A stretch of DNA of 64,000 nucleotides from the NCBI RefSeq assembly GCF_032854445.1, contig NC_088302.1, positions 18,347,338 through 18,411,337 of the forward strand, read 5' to 3'. Position 1 is the stretch's first letter. Every line of letters starts with the position of its first letter. Shown here one piece after another: positions 51,424 through 61,985 of this stretch. The notes under the pieces are model-generated. The model saw only the letters and a list, made by a program, of their open reading frames with translations, had not been told where the DNA came from and did no database searches. A program made the translations under genes and the position numbers. The DNA comes from Liolophura sinensis (lineage: Eukaryota > Mollusca > Polyplacophora > Chitonida > Chitonidae).

Positions 51424-51631
51424 CTGACTGATATATAAATAATATCTGACTGATAGCACTAGTACTACACCATAAGGCTTAATTTCGCAAAGCCATTTCT
51501 GATTTCTCAAAAGATTTTTGAGGTTATTTTCGGCCCTGTAGAATTTAAAATTTTTGAAATCCAGAGGCACGTGGAGGTTTTCGAACTCGACAACGAGAGT
51601 CAACAGATGAACAATGTTAATAGATTTATCG

Positions 51632-51676
51632 ATTGATTAAGATTGATTGATTGACTGATTGATTGATTGATTGGCT
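51632..51676 (+). repeat. GATT microsatellite
   Basis: GATTGATTGATT runs with AAG and CT interruptions. Confidence 0.85.
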
Positions 51677-52689
51677 CATATGTATATTGATGGCTTCGTT
51701 GCAAATTGATCAGAGTTATCTGAGATAAATTTGAATAATCTTTAATAGCTGGTAAATTGTCTAAATCTACAAACTGAACTAATAATTCTCGACATGGTTT
51801 CATTTTGTTACCAAGACAGAGAATGCGCTCGGATTGTATTTATTTAACTACACTAATTCCCAGCATAATGAATTCCTAGATCTCTTTATTCGGTGTATTG
51901 GTGTTCCCATAGAACAGCTGTTCTGGTATAACTTTATCCTTTCCAAATAACTCGATCTATTGGGGGGCTACCGATATTGAGGGGGATGTGGGTAATTTTG
52001 TCATCATTAAAGATCGCTACAGAGATACACACAATCTGTATTAGAACAAATCGGTCGGCCAGAGAAAAGAAAACATGGGAACTAAGGCATCATTCTGTAT
52101 CACTACGGCGGCCAAATGGCCACTGTATATTTCGCTGACATTTTATACCACTGTTTATACACCACGAGCCACGAGTACAGTCCTATCCTCCAAGGAAACA
52201 ACAGCGGGCCATATGCCAACCATCCCTCCAGCCATTTATCCCATTTTCTTTTCATTACTTTCTCGATTATCTTCTCTTTGGCCCAAAAGTCTTTGTTTCC
52301 CGCCGCCAGATATCTGGCGTATGACTCGTTCGCCTCACCGTTTGCTCTCTTGTAACTTACAAGCAGCGCCGGAGCTGTTGTATCTTTAGTGCCCATATCG
52401 AGTCAGATTTAACCAGCGTGTTCGAGGTCAGCGAACAGACAGCGCTGCTCCCCTGCCTATATCTTCTTCACAGCAGCCCACAGCCCTAACCTACACACCG
52501 GCAGAGTTATTAAAAGTTTTTGCCCGGAATTTCATACCCATAGTACCAGGCAAGCCAAACCCGAGGATTCAGCACTCTTTGGTTTCGCAGTCGACTAGAG
52601 ACTAGAGCTCCGACTCAGGGCACAGTACCCCGGACCATCGACATACTCCCCAAGTACTACACGAGCAGGATAGTCAGGCATTGATCAAG

Positions 52690-52818
52690 ATGGATTTCGC
52701 GGATTTCGAGGACGTGAAGAACAAAATTGTGAAATTGAAGTATGATTTGGACGTGACAAAAGGGGAGAATTACGAACTCCAAGATGCACTCAAAAAGACC
52801 AACATGAAGGCGGACGAG
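52690..52818 (+). CDS. Gene B coding exon 1
   Basis: It has 43 codons, from MDFADFEDVKNKIVKLK to TNMKADE, with donor GTAGGT at 52819, phase 0. It is closely related to gene C exon 1 (about 20 of 40 aligned residues identical, sharing DVKNK and ELQD). Confidence 0.8.
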
Positions 52819-55800
52819 GTAGGTTTTCAGTTACAGCGTTTATAAATAGACGAATGAGCCTGTCAAGCTAACTTATTGAAGGCTGTTTCCTCTATACCAA
52901 GCAGCCTCGGAACAAGCCAAGAAAATTGTGCTTGTCAGCAAGAACTGAAATAATAATAAAAGCAAAAAACTTTACCACATTTAAATAGTTTTGTATTTCG
53001 TCATGCCAATAAAACAACTGATTTTACAAGAAACAGAAGAAAAGCTCACCTGCCAAAAGTAACATAATCTTTGTATGCGAAGCATGAAAGAAATAAATAA
53101 CCTTGATACACGGCGTTCATATGCTACTATTAATTTTTAAAATTCGAGTATTTCACAATGCAGTCGAATTAAGTAGTTGATTTCACAGGATTCCAATTAC
53201 AAAGGCCACCACACAAGTTTCATGTAAAATGTATAAGTATAATCAAAGAATTAACTTGCATTACATATTTTGCATTTTCTCTCTCTTACTGAGTAGTACT
53301 TCTCTTAGTTCCCACCCCCAACCGGGACCCCCATTTGAGGTAATGCCAAGAAGTCCTTGGTCAAACCAGGGCTTGATCTAGCGAATGAATCATGGCACAT
53401 TCATGCCATGAAGACAAGAATACGTAATAGTTTAGGAAAGTGTCAGATAAGCCGGTAGATGCCAATGCCTTTATTACCCAGGCCTCATGTCAGGCATGTA
53501 TACGTGTGGATTTTATAAGGGTGTATGGCCGCTTCTGACATGAACATCTGGTGCATATTAAAACCTTTGTAAAGACATGCCACACATGCTGGGTCTAGTG
53601 ATGGGTAAATGACAGCAATAATTTATTAGATTAATCGGTCAAACCAATATTCACCAAGCAGGGCCCACATTTATCAAACATCTTAAAACCTAGGTGAAAA
53701 ATTCAAACACAGCACCAATAAAAGTGTTTTAAAAGTTACCTTCGGGGAGGGGTGGGGGGTGGGCTACTTGGCTGAGGGGATTAGCAAGCCAGCGCGGCGC
53801 AATGACCGAGGAGCTTCTCACCAATGCAGTCGCTGTGAGTTCAGGTCCAGCTAATGCTGGTTTCCTCTCCGGCAGTACGTGGAAAGATCTCCCAGCAACT
53901 TGTGGATGGTAGTGGGTTTCACGCGGGCTCTGCCTTGGAATATTCTCGAGTACGGCGTAAAACACCAGTCAAATATATAAATAAATCTATCTACGCTTAC
54001 CATTTAATTGAGCACACGTAAAAAACACCATAAACTAACCAATTAACAAAAAAAAAGAAAGTAAAGATTCACTGTCAATATTGACCCAGACCCTGACCTT
54101 ATTCTAATGCGTTCTTGTGTTTCCTCTTATAAACGAAAATACAAACCTTCGTTATGCTTATATTGTTGTTTGTTCTCTTGTAGATCTGGACGTGTGCTTG
54201 TTCTTGTTTGTTCTCTTGTAGACTGAGAGAGAACTGGACGTGTGCTGTCCACTTGTCCTTGTTTGCTCTCTTGTAGACTGGGCGAGAACTGGACGTGTGC
54301 TGTCCTCTTGTTCTTGTTTGTTCTCTTGTAGTCTGGGAGAGATCTAGACGTGATCTGGAGTGATCTGGAGAGATCTTGTGTGTTCTCTTGTAGACTGGAA
54401 GAGAACTGGGCGTGTGCTGTCCCCTTGTTCTTGTTTGAACTCTTGTAGACTGAGAGAGAACTGGACGTGTGCTGTCTCTTTGATCTTGTTTGTTCTCTTG
54501 TAGACAGAGGACCCTATCGCTTAGCATATATGTTTTCTTTGTTTATTATCGTGTGGATCTAGATCTTGACGTTTGTTGTGTTCATATTCTTTTCTTCTTT
54601 GTTTTATTGAGGACTAAGAGAGATCCTGAAATTCCTTAAGATTATCTTATTATCTTTATGCTCTTGTTTGTTTTCGTATAGCCCAGACCCTGGCGTTCGT
54701 TTTGCCTCCATTCATATCTGCGTGTTTTAATTTGTTCTCTTATATATTGGGATCCTGAGGTTGTTGGGTTTTTTTTTTTTCGTCGTCTTGTAGATTGTTC
54801 TGTTGTAGACTGAGAGGGATCCTGAAATTCTTTAAGAATATCTTTTTATCTTTATGCTCTTGTTTGTTTTCTTGTAGCCCAGACCCTGGCGTTCGTTTTG
54901 TCTCCATTCATATCTGCGTGTTTTAATTTGTTCTCTTATATACTGGGATCCTGAGGCTGAGAGATCCTGGCTTTGACACTGGCTTTGCTTATATTCTTAT
55001 TTGCATGTTCTGATTTGTTCTCTTATAGAGCGAGATAATGACGTTGAATGTGGTTATGTTCTTGTTTGTTCCCTTGTAGATTGAGAGAGATCCTGACGTT
55101 CGTGTTGTTTATATTCTTATTTTTGTATGTTCTTGTCTTCGTTCCTGTTCTTATTTACCGATATCCTGATGCATACACCTTACAACCTATCCGTCGCTCT
55201 CTAAGCTCGCTATACATCACTATCACCACGAGACAAGCTTGATCTTTGGAGCCTGCTTGACGTACGTGGGTTTGCTTAGGCTTAGCCTCACCACTGAACT
55301 ACTTAATCAGCATCAATAAAATCGTTTCATTTGTTGGTTGTAATCATCGTGGGAATACCTTAGATAAAGAGAATGTGTATGTATGATTATAACCAAAGGA
55401 TGAGACAGAGTTTTAGCGGTTTCTGTCATCACTTCCTACAATGTGAGCCCACTGACCTAGTCGTTGTTCAAGATTTCTGTACAAAATTTTCTAGTGATGG
55501 CAGTACTGTAGAGAGTGTAGAGAGCATACAGAGCGGTGCATGCGCTGATGGGAGTGTGATCTTGATCCTGTAGACTTGAAGAGATACTGACGTTTGTTAT
55601 GCTTATGTTTTGATTTGACCTCGCGTAGACTGAGACCTTGACGTTCGTTGTATTTATGTTGTTGTTTGTTCTCCTGTAGATTTGGATACCTTGTCGTTTG
55701 TTATGCCTCTCTTCAAATATATTCTCTTCTAGGCCGAGACCCTGACGTTGTTTGTGCATATGTTCTCCTGTCGACATGGAGAGATCCTGACGTTTGTTAT

Positions 55801-56691
55801 GCCTCTGTTTTGATATGTTTTCTCGTAGACCGAGATCCTGACTTAGGTAGCGCATATGTTCTTGTTTGTTCTCTTCTAGACCGAGATCCTGACGTTGGCC
55901 ACGTTTTGTTCTCTTGTTGTATGAGTTCCTGGCGTATGTTGTAGTTTTGTTTATTTCTGTAGACCCAGGTCCTGTTTCTTGTTTATCTTATGATCTCATA
56001 GACCCTAAAGTTTGTTGTGCTTGCATTAGTTCTTTGTTCTCTTGAGGATTGAGATACTGACGTTTGTTGTGCCTATGTTCTTTGTTTATTCTCTTATAGA
56101 CCCAGATGAACACATTTGTTTTTTTTATGCTATGTTCTCTTATCTTGTAAACTGACCTTGAGATCCTTATGTTGTTACCCTCATATTTCTTAAACTTCCA
56201 TTCTTGTTTGTCCCATTGTAGACCGAGGTCAAGTTTGAAAACACAGAGAGAGCAAAGGAATGGCTGGCGCACCAGATGAACGAGCTGAAAGGTAAGCGAG
56301 TGATTGCATACTGTTGTGTGCTTTAAATGATGTCGATAAATAGTCTTATTCACCTACGAAAAATCGAAACTGACAATGGCCGAGGATTGCTGTTAATGTT
56401 TTATTTCTCACATGGTCCCAATATTATGAATCTACTGAATCCAGTGATTAGTCCGTGATTGTTGATGTCTGTCAACATGAATTTTTTGCAAAATTATTTA
56501 ATTTACACATGTTCAATATCTAAGAAGCAAATCCTGGTCTAAAGCTTGATTTCGACTTAAATGAATTTCACACATTATATATTTAGAACTCGATTAAAAA
56601 TAATGTCATAATGTGGTAATACTTGGAGACGATTTGTGTTGATGTATTATATTGGCGAGATAACCACATGACGTAATTTACAACGGGTATT

Positions 56692-56722
<31 letters not shown>

Positions 56723-57621
56723 TTTTACTGATGCGACCGAGACCAGCATTATGGTGGGAGGAAATTGGGCAGAGCCTGTGTGTGTGTGGGGGGGGGGGGG
56801 GGCATCACCATCCGCAGGTTGCTGCAGACCTTCTCACATTACTGTTTATACACGCATAAACATGTACATACAATAATGTGATTTATCTCGGTTCTTGGAT
56901 GACCTCTTGGATGACCAATCGGATCGCTGTGGGAAGCACAATGATATCGGATAATATATACCATAAAATACATCTTCCAGCAACCTGCGAATGGTTCTGG
57001 GTTTCTCCCACGCTCTACCTGGTTTCCTCCTACCATAATGCTGACCGCCGTCGTATAAGTGAAATGTTCTTGGGTATGACGTAAAACAGAAATAAAATAA
57101 ATAAATATAAAATACATTTGAGATGTGCATCATGGGTGTCCAGTAAGATCATGCCTGTAGAACACCCAGGTAAAACTACGGAGAAATACTTAGGCAAAAT
57201 GTCATGAATAAATATACATGTCATCAGATCTTGCGTGGTTTAAAGTCCAGACGGAAGCTGTACACATGAACAGAACGAACATTTTTGAGGGGCGAAAAAA
57301 TAATACAATGGCGAATATCGAATAGGTAGTTGTTGGTGGAGAAGAACTCTTCAGTGTAGGGTAATAAATTTACATACGCTTAGGCAATTTATATGCGATA
57401 CTGAATTTATTTGATCTTCAAGCAAGAACGCTAGGAAGTTAATTAAGTTTCTTTTCATTCAGATTCAACTCATGTTAACATCATGTTAACACCGCCGATT
57501 TGATATTAAGAAAGACGACTAACTTGTGCCTACATTATTCGCGCTTGAATCCATGTGAATTCGCTTTATGTGGGGCATATTTGAAAACTTGATTAGTGGT
57601 GATGGTTTATGTTAAAACTTT

Positions 57622-57652
<31 letters not shown>

Positions 57653-58748
57653 CATCGCGAGATTCTCATGAATGTCCACCTTAGCGAATAAACGCGCTCG
57701 TGGCGTTACGAGCACGTAACTACCATGGCAACGAGATACCCCCAGTAGTTCATAACATGGTTATTAACCACGGTAGTAATTACGTGAACGTAATTACTAC
57801 CGTAGCCACGGTATACCATTGCCATGGATTGTCAAGGCAAAGTACACCTACATCGCTTGTTGCAGTGATAATTAAGTGCTCGTAACGATGGAGATACTTA
57901 TATAAAAGTGTTCAAAAATAAACGTTTTCATTCTGTCATCAGATGGCATGGACATCTTGAAGAGCGATCGGGTGAAGCTGGGGGACTGGCTAGAACAAAC
58001 CAAGGAGGAGAACGAACGGCTGGCCTCCAAACTGGCGCGTACGGAAGAGGAACTAGAAAACATTAAAGATGCAAACAGCGAGCTGAACAGTCAACTGGCG
58101 GACATGAAGGCGACTAAAGAGGCAAATGAAACTCTGACCCGGGAATTGAACCGCTTGAGGGACGAGAAAGATCGAATGGCGGACGAACTTGAACAAACCG
58201 GGTTGCTGTCCAGAAATCAGAAGATGGAACTGGACCGCCAGAACGACGAAGTAGCCAGAGCCAGACGACAGTTGGATGAATCTCTGAACGAAAGGAATCG
58301 TCTGTGGGCCAGGTTGGAAGCCGGTACGAACGAGAGCTTTTCAGAGAGAGAAGAGATGGAGAAAATGAAAGACGAGAACGAACGACTGCTGAAAAGTATC
58401 GACATGATCACGGACAGCTACGAGCAGGCCAAAGAGACGGCGGACTCCCAGTTCAGAGAGTTGCGGACCCTGCGAGAAAACATGGCCGACTATGAAAATT
58501 TCCAGAGGCAGTTTGAGACGCTGAAGATCGACCACAGCACCGCTACGGACGATCTGGAGGCTGCGAATCGCCAGCTGATGATGACCAAGCAGGAAGTGGA
58601 GACGCTGCGCGCTGATAACTTGAAGCTGACGAGAGAAAACGACCAGCTGAAGGAAGACAATGAGCTGTTATGGAGCAGGCTGCAGCAGTCTCAGTCCGAC
58701 AAAGATCGCGTGATGAGCGAGATTGCGCGAGAATTGGCGGGATTGTAA
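52690..58748 (+). CDS. Gene B: long coiled-coil protein, paralogue of gene A (3 coding exons, ~334 aa)
   Basis: Coding exons are 52690-52818 (43 codons, phase 0), 56222-56291 (70 nt, phase 0 to 1) and 57943-58748. The product is about 334 aa, hydrophilic, rich in E, K, R, D, Q and L, and heptad-patterned from near residue 5 to the end, with few prolines or cysteines, so it should be a long parallel coiled coil. It has no signal peptide or membrane segment. The start ATG has A at -3 and G at +4. Gene B lacks the equivalent of gene A exon 2. By analogy, low-molecular-weight tropomyosins start from exon 1b (about 43 codons) in place of exons 1a and 2, but the C-terminal 260 residues lack tropomyosin sequences I recognise. 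Myosin-rod or filament-type coiled coil is equally possible. Intron 1 (3.4 kb) holds a SINE and the acceptor-like tandem array; a missed small exon there cannot be excluded. Confidence 0.78.
53756..53987 (+). mobile_element. CAAATAAA SINE, near full length, in gene B intron 1
   Basis: The head is GGGCTACTTGGCTGAGGGG, the B-box region GTGAGTTCAGGTCCAGC, and it ends ACACCAGTCAAATATATAAA. About 40 bp of the 3' body are missing (GCTCTGCCTTGGAATATTCTC joins directly). Confidence 0.8.
54150..55170 (+). repeat. Tandem array of 3' splice-site-like units, first block
   Basis: Degenerate direct repeats of about 55 bp. Each has a pyrimidine tract like TTGTTTGTTCTCTTGTAG, then ACTGAG or a variant, then GAACTGGACGTGTGCTGT or GATCCTGACGTT. 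TAG ends fall at 54183, 54221, 54276, 54331, 54393, 54448 and 54503 (spacing mostly 55), then at 54681, 54793, 54808, 54877, 55028 and 55079. The unit resembles the real acceptor at 56203-56227. No GT donor follows the units in frame, so they are not exons. Confidence 0.8.
54608..54958 (+). repeat. Higher-order duplication (196-bp offset) inside the acceptor array
   Basis: Sequence from 54612 to about 54762 recurs at 54808 to 54958 with only a few differences. Both carry CCTGAAATTC, CCCAGACCCTGGCGTTCG and TTCATATCTGCGTGTTT in order. It is a recent local duplication of several units. Confidence 0.8.
55171..55559. other. Unique sequence interrupting the acceptor array
   Basis: No repeat units or recognisable exon. 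It could be an insertion or a diverged stretch. Confidence 0.4.
55560..56221 (+). repeat. Tandem array of 3' splice-site-like units, second block
   Basis: It continues the repeat after a gap of unrelated sequence (55171-55559). TAG ends fall at 55573, 55628, 55679, 55732, 55828, 55879, 55962, 56001 and 56099; other copies have lost the AG. The last unit is the real acceptor, TAG at 56219-56221. Units in this block carry ACCGAGATCCTGACGTT, closest to the true exon start ACCGAG. Confidence 0.8.
56222..56291 (+). CDS. Gene B coding exon 2 (70 nt, phase 0 to 1)
   Basis: The acceptor is TTGTTTGTCCCATTGTAG ending at 56221 and the donor GTAAGC at 56292. It encodes TEVKFENTERAKEW followed by LAHQMNELK plus one base. 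It matches gene A exon 3 in length and phase. The acceptor and the first exon bases ACCGAG are repeated many times in the intron just upstream. Confidence 0.8.
56690..56838 (-). mobile_element. CAAATAAA SINE, 5'-truncated, in gene B intron 2
   Basis: On the plus strand a (TTTA)n tail, CAGCATTATGGTGGGAGG, a GTGTGTG and poly-G tract inside the body, then CCATCCGCAGGTTGCTGC. It lies about 135 bp from a copy in the opposite orientation. Confidence 0.78.
56974..57106 (+). mobile_element. CAAATAAA SINE, 5'-truncated, in gene B intron 2
   Basis: It starts at CCAGCAACCTGCGAATGG and ends AATAAAATAAATAAAT. It is flanked by ATAAAATACAT (56963-56973 and 57107-57117). Confidence 0.82.
57627..57652 (+). 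repeat. Poly-T tract in gene B intron 2
   Basis: About 26 T in a row, about 290 bp before the terminal exon. Confidence 0.85.
57704..57887. mobile_element. Nested palindrome, probable foldback MITE, in gene B intron 2
   Basis: Three inverted pairs are nested. The outer pair is CGTTACGAGCAC (57704-57715) with GTGCTCGTAACG (57876-57887). The middle pair is CCATGGCAA (57723-57731) with TTGCCATGG (57819-57827). The centre is a perfect 15-bp pair with a 2-bp gap (57771-57785 and 57788-57802). It ends 55 bp before the terminal exon. Confidence 0.7.
57943..58748 (+). CDS. Gene B terminal coding exon
   Basis: The acceptor is CATTCTGTCATCAG. The first two bases complete Asp, then G-M-D-I-L-K-S-D-R-V-K-L. 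About 268 codons are open to TAA at 58746-58748, the longest open frame in the window, with clear coding bias (G/C in third positions, unlike the AT-rich flanks). The last residues are IARELAGL. Coiled-coil heptads run throughout. The short frames on the other strand here are shadows. Confidence 0.9.
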
Positions 58749-59110
58749 CACCGGCTGAGACACAATATGTTCTATTCATTAACAAAAAAGAAGTAGTCTG
58801 GTATCTGGAAACGGGTTTTACTCCCTCTAACCCTCCTCAAACGCGAAGGTATCGTCCTGTACGATTTACCTCCGTAGACGTGTGATCTGGTCATTTGACT
58901 TATTGACGGCTTTAAGACAATCCATTCTGCCTCGTTTTCGATGACATGATTTTTTTAATCCAATGTATAACTGAAATTTTCTGTTCGAGACCCATTAACA
59001 AACTAAGCTGGATTACACTGCATGGAGGCAAATTATCGACATAATCTTGGCAAGGTGGGAGAAAGAGATTATTGAACCTATAGTGACCAGAAACTGGATT
59101 AACCAAAGGA

Positions 59111-59116
59111 AATAAA
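59111..59116 (+). terminator. Candidate proximal polyadenylation signal of gene B
   Basis: AATAAA about 360 bp after the stop, in an A-rich context without a strong GT-rich downstream element. Confidence 0.35.
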
Positions 59117-59746
59117 GACAAATAATAACAAAAAGTCACTGAAACTGATTACACTGCCGGACTTTCGTAAATACAACTAAACCTAGGTAATTTTATAAGA
59201 TCCTGTAAAAAACATGTAGTTAGTTGCCTTTCATATTGAACTGAGGTTCAGTTAGTAGCGAGCCTTGTCTGAAGGTATTATTTATCTTCTTTTCGTTCTT
59301 TCTGACAATTGTGTGGATAAAAATGGTGAATAATACAAAATGTAATGCTTTATGTGATAGCCCTTTGTTTACAGAAAATCGTAGAGCTTTATATGGGATC
59401 AAATTTTGTTTCAGAATCCAGTTTATGCGTATTTATCAGTTTGCTTCGGATATTTACATATCATTATGTTATATAAATAGTAGTTGTGTAGTGGCGCGAT
59501 TGTTTGTGACAGAGGTAATTCTTCCCGGGCCGGCCTGTTTGGGAGATTGCCATACTACCCCCAGCCCCCATCCACTCTGATACCTATGCCCAAACTGACT
59601 TTGGAATAAGCATCAGTTGAGCAGTATTCTTTATCGCGTAAGAAAAAAATCTACTTTCTTTCGTGTCATTGTACGCGCATTGTTTTGTGCACATGTATGC
59701 AAATGTTTATTTACTTGACGTCAACCTTTTTTCATTCTAATGTTCA

Positions 59747-59752
59747 AATAAA
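59747..59752 (+). terminator. Candidate distal polyadenylation signal of gene B
   Basis: AATAAA about 1 kb after the stop, followed by mixed sequence with a GTGTTTT stretch about 45 bp on. It could end a longer mRNA form. Confidence 0.4.
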
Positions 59753-59770
59753 ATGTAAAATTATATGAAC

Positions 59771-61267
59771 CAAGTCAGAACTACTACTATCGATCAGTGT
59801 TTTAGGTATGCCACTAAGGAGTCTTAATTGAGAAACTGATTGGCTAACTGGCAGACCAATCGAGATATTAACTGTTTGATTGATTACTTGCACCATAAAC
59901 CTACATGCCTGGTACCCATTAACAGTGGCATTAATATCTCGACAGTTGTCAGAGCAGTTGAGAATAAGGTATTTTTTCGCCCCAAAGCCCAGTTGTTCAA
60001 AACTACCTTAACACTCATTGCTACGTCCAATTTTGGATTTTAACCCAAAAATAATGGCCAAAAGGGCATGTAAATAGGAGTTTTACACGGTTACTGTGAC
60101 AAACAATATATACTTAGACTTGGGACACGATTGTGATTACTAGATTTTACACGAAGACAATGGAATCTCAAAATTTATGACCGTCTGAAAGACGGCCTTG
60201 GGAAATAAATATGGAACCCTTTTCCTCGACAACATGCAGTTAATTACGTTCATCGAATGATGAATACAATTTGATCTCTGTGGGAACAACTCACTTGTTT
60301 AACAGCGTTCAGCTACATGTAGGAAAATGGTGGTTTGCACTTTAGCGTGTTGCAATAGAACAGTTTAGCCTTTGGAAAAGGTTGTTATTTCCATGCAGAG
60401 TACCCTGAGGCCTGCCCGATTTCGTGTCACCATGATGCTAGCCGCAGTCGTATAAGTGAAATGTTTCTGAGTACTCTCTGCAGATTTCAAAGCTAGTTCC
60501 GGTAAACATATGTGTTCAAGAAGGCCCTGAAAGGAAATTAGATTTCCAGCAAGAGAACTGATACCGACACTTTTGAACCAAGATAACTACGCTTTTTGCG
60601 CAGGCTTTAGGTCTGCGGAGAGTGGACTGACATGAACATCAGAGAAAGCCGTATAGGATTCCCACAAGTCCCATATAGTTGCAAGAAGCCGCCTTAACAC
60701 TGACGTCATCGAACACAGCTAAACGTCTGGGGAAGTTGGGTGGGCGGCGTTCCTTGCTTCGTAAACTCAGTGTAGGCTGGTGTTCCGTTCTTTCCACTGA
60801 ATTCACCAGTGATGGTCTACGGGACCACCACTGGTCTACGGGGCCACCTGAGCCGATCACAGTGATCAGATAAACATGGTACATGTTTTGATCGCGTATT
60901 TAGCACTGCTGACTTTCACATGAGTATCTCCAGTGGACGCCTTACGTTCATAACCAGATCCGTTAAAGCAAATCGGAAGGGATGCACGATTTGCAATACA
61001 ATTTTTGCGCAAAATGTGATATTAAACCGAATATTATCAATCTTTTTTTATCAATCCGATCATCAACTTTAAACACACGTACATGAGTTAATCATTGGTT
61101 CCTATGACACCAATGTTTTAACTGGCAAAACATGGCAGTGTTGAAAAATTCAACCATGTATATATACAGTGAAGACCTATATATATAGTCTATTCTTGGT
61201 ATATATACAGGCGACTATAAACATCACACAATTCAATATATTACAAGCTCAAAATCGAAGATAACCT
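59771..61267. other. Intergenic DNA between genes B and C
   Basis: No exon supported; one SINE fragment at 60.4 kb. Confidence 0.5.
60395..60472 (+). mobile_element. CAAATAAA SINE fragment
   Basis: CACCATGATGCTAGCCGCAG and TCGTATAAGTGAAATG; diverged, with both ends lost. Confidence 0.6.
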
Positions 61268-61278
61268 TCCTGATAATT

Positions 61279-61439
61279 TTTATTTATTTGATTTATTTGA
61301 TTGGTGTTTTACGCCGTATTCAAGAATATTTCACTTATGAGACGGCGGCCAACATTATAGTGAGAGGAAACCTGGCAGAGCCCGGGGGAAATCCACGACC
61401 ATCCCCAGCTTGCTGTCAGACCTTCTCATGTACGTCCGG
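61279..61439 (-). mobile_element. CAAATAAA SINE, 5'-truncated, with 11-bp target duplication
   Basis: Plus-strand ATTTGATTGGTGTTTTACGC through TTCTCATGTACGTCCGG. It is flanked by TCCTGATAATT (61268-61278 and 61440-61450). Confidence 0.86.
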
Positions 61440-61985
61440 TCCTGATAATTAAATAGGTATGGTGATCTTATACAGCGAAACTCGGTGATATCTAGGACGG
61501 CCATCTTAATCATCCCATTTTATGTTTAACTGTCAATCTCATGCAAAAGAGAATGTACAAAGTAACATATAGTATTCGTATAAGCATCGTTTCGAGTTAA
61601 CTGTAAGAATATTTTACCACCCATGCAATGTAACCTATCAATTCACATGCAATGACAGCTGCACCGAACGCCACTCAGCCCTGTACATTCCGGTACAAGA
61701 ATATACTTGTTGTGAGGATAGCTTCTGTAAATTGTCTAAAAACTCAGCTTCAGTTTATATTAGCTTGTTTGTTGCTATTTTGAGGGGTTCGTCCAAGTAT
61801 CCTGAACTTTCGAACTTCTCTGGAGGTCACAAGTGAATGCAAAAAATTCTGCACATGGAGCTATATATTCTGCATGCTATTAGCCATGCAATTTAACAAA
61901 AATGGGAACATTCATTTTTCCTTGCCCACACTCAAGTGCAAGATAATCATAATGTATAATACACGTGTTTGTTCACGCATAAGGC

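Larger units (their letters stand above)
51001..52689 (+). other. Intergenic DNA and probable leader of gene B
   Basis: From about 52,060 the sequence is less AT-rich and open on both strands (52075-52389 + and 52103-52396 -). The leader of gene B is probably within 52,400-52,689. A weak TATA-like word (TTATTAAAAG) lies at about 52,508. Confidence 0.35.
58749..59770 (+). other. Gene B 3' untranslated region (inferred)
   Basis: Non-coding sequence after the stop with two candidate AATAAA signals (59111-59116 and 59747-59752). The end point is inferred. Confidence 0.45.

Noticed and set aside
51322-51603. 93-codon minus frame with IYIYIY repeats
   Set aside because: Translation of the (TA)n tract.
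54099-54527. 142-codon minus-strand open frame (repeated QENKQ / VYKR motifs)
   Set aside because: It is the reverse reading of the acceptor-like tandem array; the peptide repeats reflect the 55-bp DNA unit.
55457-55855. 132-codon minus-strand open frame
   Set aside because: Same cause: it reads through the second block of the tandem array.
57872-58785. Minus-strand frames opposite the gene B terminal exon
   Set aside because: Shadows of a strongly coding plus-strand exon.
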